From JAHFLQ01 sp964432465 (lineage in GTDB: Bacteria; Patescibacteriota; Minisyncoccia; UBA6257; WO2-44-18): a stretch of 16,318 bases of DNA. Where the stretch lies: contig CAYSNI010000037.1 in NCBI GenBank assembly GCA_964432465.1, positions 1 through 16,318 of the forward strand, in the 5' to 3' direction. The position numbers and the translations under genes are program-made. Below, piece by piece: positions 15,067-16,318 of this stretch. The notes under the pieces are model-generated. The model was not told the origin of the DNA, ran no database searches, and saw only the letters and a program-made list of their open reading frames with translations. Position 1 is the first letter of the stretch. Each line of letters begins with the position of its first letter.

Positions 15067-15409
15067 AATTAAAAAATCCTCGGTACACGATATAAAAAGG
15101 TATTGCCGCCCAGATTATATATAGAAGCAGAGCGATTGCGATAAATAGTAAATACACTATACCGCCTAATAACAAGCGGCCGGTTCGCAAAATAAATCCT
15201 AAAATATAACCGATTACCGAATAGTCCTGGTAAAGAGGCTTAAGCCAGTAACGAAAGGTGATGCGGAGCGCGAAAAACCGATCCAACGCCTCCAATAAAT
15301 CCATAGTATGCCGGACAAACCACAGAAACCCGCCGACATACCAATGCCGGATGAAATCGTAGATACGATAGAAGAAGCGATTAGCCAGGTATACCAACGA
15401 AAAAGACAT
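15059..15409 (-). CDS. Small polytopic membrane protein, partner of the ClpC-like ATPase
   Basis: 116 residues from ATG at 15409. An ATG three codons earlier (15418) lies inside the apparent -10 box, so it is unlikely to be transcribed. The first half is aromatic and basic with an RHWYVGGFLWFVRH segment and a conserved-looking ALDRFFALRITFRYWLKPLYQDY block. The second half has about two membrane helices (VIGYILGFILRTGRLLLGG and IVYLLFIAIALLLYIIWAAI). I do not know a named family, but from memory similar proteins sit directly ahead of membrane-anchored clpC genes in parcubacterial genomes. The gene overlaps the ClpC-like gene by 8 nt, so the two products are probably made in step and may form a complex through their membrane parts. 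Confidence 0.78.
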   Translation of the reverse strand: MSFSLVYLANRFFYRIYDFIRHWYVGGFLWFVRHTMDLLEALDRFFALRITFRYWLKPLYQDYSVIGYILGFILRTGRLLLGGIVYLLFIAIALLLYIIWAAIPFYIVYRGFFNYE

Positions 15410-15416
15410 TACTACC

Positions 15417-15422
15417 ATTATA
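15417..15422 (-). promoter_or_regulatory. Likely -10 box of the clpC-like operon
   Basis: Perfect TATAAT on the minus strand at the gene-proximal edge of the 31-bp repeat array, 7 nt before ATG 15409. No convincing -35 is present (TAGCCC at the 17-nt position). It implies a leaderless mRNA. Confidence 0.55.
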
Positions 15423-15511
15423 CCCCGAGCCTAGTCGAGGGGCTACATTTATACCCCAAGCCTAGTCGAGGGGCTACATTTATACCCCGAGCCTAGTCGA
15501 GGGGCTACATT
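15419..15511. repeat. Three tandem 31-bp hairpin repeats
   Basis: Units start at 15421, 15452 and 15483 with exact 31-bp period and no spacers. Units 1 and 2 differ at one base (G to A at 15458). Each unit holds a C/G-rich imperfect inverted repeat (minus strand CCCCTCGA, loop CTAGGC, TCGGGG; six pairs with one bulged T) and ends in TATAAATG on the minus strand. The unit 2 change converts a G-C pair to a G-U pair in RNA, so the hairpin survives. It fills the gap between the clpC-like operon and the UDG gene. Confidence 0.9.
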
Positions 15512-15517
15512 CTTGTC

Positions 15518-15537
15518 ATTCCGGTGAAAACTGGAAT
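15518..15537. repeat. 20-bp palindrome of the ATTCC-N10-GGAAT type
   Basis: ATTCC and GGAAT arms surround GGTGAAAACT, which pairs further around a GAAA centre. It sits within TGTCATTCC...GGAATCCAG, a context that resembles dispersed palindromes in other genomes (compare the Neisseria dRS3 form ATTCCC-N8-GGGAAT). It lies 21 bp after the UDG stop. It lacks a T-run, so a terminator role is weak. Confidence 0.65.
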
Positions 15538-15557
15538 CCAGATGGGCTCCTAATCAA

Positions 15558-16109
15558 CTAGTCGAATTTCACGATTGCTTTGAGCAGTTTTTTGAAATCT
15601 TTCTCATATTCCCCAATCAGTCCCATATTCCGTAAAATGGCGGCCGGATGATAGAGCGGGACGAAAAGGCGGCCGTTCATTTTAAAAATCTTTCCATGAT
15701 CAAGACTGATCTTCAACTTCTCATTGAAATAATTCATCGAAAAACGGCCAAGCGTGGCCACAATTTTCGGATTGATGATCTCTATTTGGCGTGTGAGATA
15801 CGGTTTGTAGGCGGCAATCTCCTCCGGTAACGGATCACGGTTGTCCGGCGGGCGGCGTTTCACGATGTTAGTAATATAAACTTGTTCGCGCTTCCAACCA
15901 ATCTTCTCGATCATCTTGTCGAGTAGCTTACCGCTCCGACCGACGAAGGGTCGTTTCTCTAAATCTTCTTTCTCTCCAGGTGCCTCGCCTATAAACATCA
16001 CCGCGCAATTGATACTCCCTTCGCCAAACACCAGATTAGTTCCTAGTGGCAGAGACTGGTCGGTGAGCATTTCCTGTTCGAGCTTCTGCAGCTGCTTCTC
16101 TTTTGTCAT
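15558..16109 (-). CDS. Family-4-type uracil-DNA glycosylase lacking the Fe-S cysteines
   Basis: 183 residues. It excises uracil from DNA to start base-excision repair after cytosine deamination. Family-4 motifs are clear: VFGEGS, GEAPGEKED (41-49) with RPFVGRSGKLLD, YITNIVKRRPPDNRDPLPEE (78-97), a PKIVATLGR block (114-122) and the active-site YHPAAILRN (153-161, H154). Family-4 enzymes normally carry four cysteines holding a 4Fe-4S cluster: a C-x2-C near the N-terminus, one in VKCRPP and one in the following helix. Here the N-terminal pair is replaced (TDQSLPLG), VKCRPP is VKRRPP (R85) and the helix position is Tyr (Y101). The only Cys is C35, elsewhere. So it should be cluster-free. It has its own -10 box 6 nt upstream and no Shine-Dalgarno. 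The reading frame is otherwise full length. Confidence 0.92.
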   Translation of the reverse strand: MTKEKQLQKLEQEMLTDQSLPLGTNLVFGEGSINCAVMFIGEAPGEKEDLEKRPFVGRSGKLLDKMIEKIGWKREQVYITNIVKRRPPDNRDPLPEEIAAYKPYLTRQIEIINPKIVATLGRFSMNYFNEKLKISLDHGKIFKMNGRLFVPLYHPAAILRNMGLIGEYEKDFKKLLKAIVKFD

Positions 16110-16115
16110 GGCTCA

Positions 16116-16121
16116 ATTATA
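16116..16121 (-). promoter_or_regulatory. Likely -10 box of the uracil-DNA glycosylase gene
   Basis: Perfect TATAAT on the minus strand, 6 nt before the ATG at 16109. There is no recognisable -35 at normal spacing. The position implies transcription starting at or next to the start codon. Confidence 0.55.
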
Positions 16122-16146
16122 ACAATTTTTGTACGCTCGCGTGGAA

Positions 16147-16177
16147 CCCCGTAAAAATTGCTTCGCAATTCACGGGG
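16147..16177. repeat. Hairpin repeat upstream of the UDG gene
   Basis: Inverted repeat: CCCCGT (16147-16152) with ACGGGG (16172-16177), and an inner AATTGC/GCAATT stem closed by TTC. It lies between the tRNA 3' end and the UDG promoter on the minus strand. It could end the tRNA transcript, but no T-run follows. It looks like a dispersed intergenic palindrome. Confidence 0.7.
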
Positions 16178-16195
16178 CGCGGTCGAACCATTTAG

Positions 16196-16267
16196 TGTCC
16201 TCGGTAGGAATCGAACCTACACCGCCTCCTTCGGAGGGAGGCATTCTATCCATTGAACTACGAGGAC
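16196..16267 (-). tRNA. tRNA-Arg (anticodon CCG)
   Basis: Folds fully on the minus strand: a 7-bp acceptor stem (GTCCTCG/CGAGGAC), TA, a D-stem GTTC/GAAT, an anticodon stem CCTCC/GGAGG with loop CTCCGAA (anticodon at 16232-16234, reading Arg CGG), a 4-nt variable loop, a T-arm GTAGG-TTCGATT-CCTAC and discriminator A. No CCA is encoded, so the tail must be added by the CCA enzyme. Confidence 0.95.
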
Positions 16268-16318
16268 GTTATACCTATCCCGCACCAAGCTTCGCTTTGA
16301 TTCGAGGTCCGTTTAACT
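16268..16318. other. Intergenic tail upstream of the tRNA
   Basis: 51 bp at the right edge. It contains a small hairpin with the apex GCTTCGC (16289-16295), the same apex as the hairpin at 16147-16177, and on the minus strand a TATAAC touching the tRNA 5' end. I see no gene here and no clear promoter. Confidence 0.35.

Noticed and set aside
15308..15496. Plus-strand open frame running through the repeat array
   Set aside because: It is antisense to the small membrane protein and ends in translated repeat units. No independent support.
15419..15511. Tandem 31-bp units as a CRISPR array
   Set aside because: The units abut with no unique spacers, there are only three, and no cas gene is present.
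15518..15537. Intrinsic terminator for the UDG gene
   Set aside because: The stem is short and interrupted and no T-run follows on the minus strand.
16196..16267. tRNA 3' end as a phage or island attachment site
   Set aside because: No integrase gene and no repeated copy of the tRNA end were seen in the window.

Overview
The window reads as chromosomal DNA of a Patescibacteria (Candidate Phyla Radiation) bacterium, most likely a parcubacterial lineage. This is a judgement from protein style, not from a marker tree. It rests on long secreted Ig-like proteins with a shared C-terminal domain, a two-domain carboxypeptidase-regulatory-like membrane protein, a membrane-anchored ClpC-like AAA+ protein behind a small membrane partner, a six-helix MFS protein, tight gene packing and almost no Shine-Dalgarno motifs. 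The standard code works throughout. All 13 complete genes end in TAA (11) or TAG (2).

Left region (1-9738, all minus strand): a five-gene exported or membrane operon transcribed leftward from a promoter near 9750. Order: a membrane protein with an N-terminal domain of unknown function and two carboxypeptidase-regulatory-like domains (8218-9738); a 1910-residue secreted multidomain protein (2483-8215); a 351-residue secreted relative sharing its N- and C-terminal domains (1421-2476); a membrane-anchored protein with seven cysteine pairs (486-1394); and the first 165 codons of a DUF2079-type polytopic membrane protein running off the left edge. Spacings are 2, 6 and 26 nt, then a 10-nt overlap. 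The inferred theme is building or modifying the cell surface.

Middle (9792-10926, plus strand): the classic infC-rpmI-rplT operon (IF-3, L35, L20). A good promoter sits just upstream and a strong bidirectional terminator closes it. No ATG/GTG/TTG lies far enough upstream to encode the complete IF-3 N-terminus, so infC probably starts at a non-canonical codon.

Right (10934-15409, minus strand): five tightly packed or overlapping genes. These are a small membrane protein, a membrane-anchored ClpC-like AAA+ protein whose two pore loops are lost or altered, a six-helix MFS protein, a DedA-family protein and a Nudix hydrolase. Upstream, 15419-15540 holds three tandem 31-bp hairpin repeats, one supplying the apparent -10 box of this operon, and a separate palindrome. 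Then come a family-4-type uracil-DNA glycosylase without its iron-sulfur cysteines (15558-16109), a hairpin repeat, and tRNA-Arg(CCG) (16196-16267).

Recurring theme: four transcription units have a -10-like box only 6-9 nt before the start codon, pointing to leaderless mRNAs. No mobile element, CRISPR array or defence cassette was seen.
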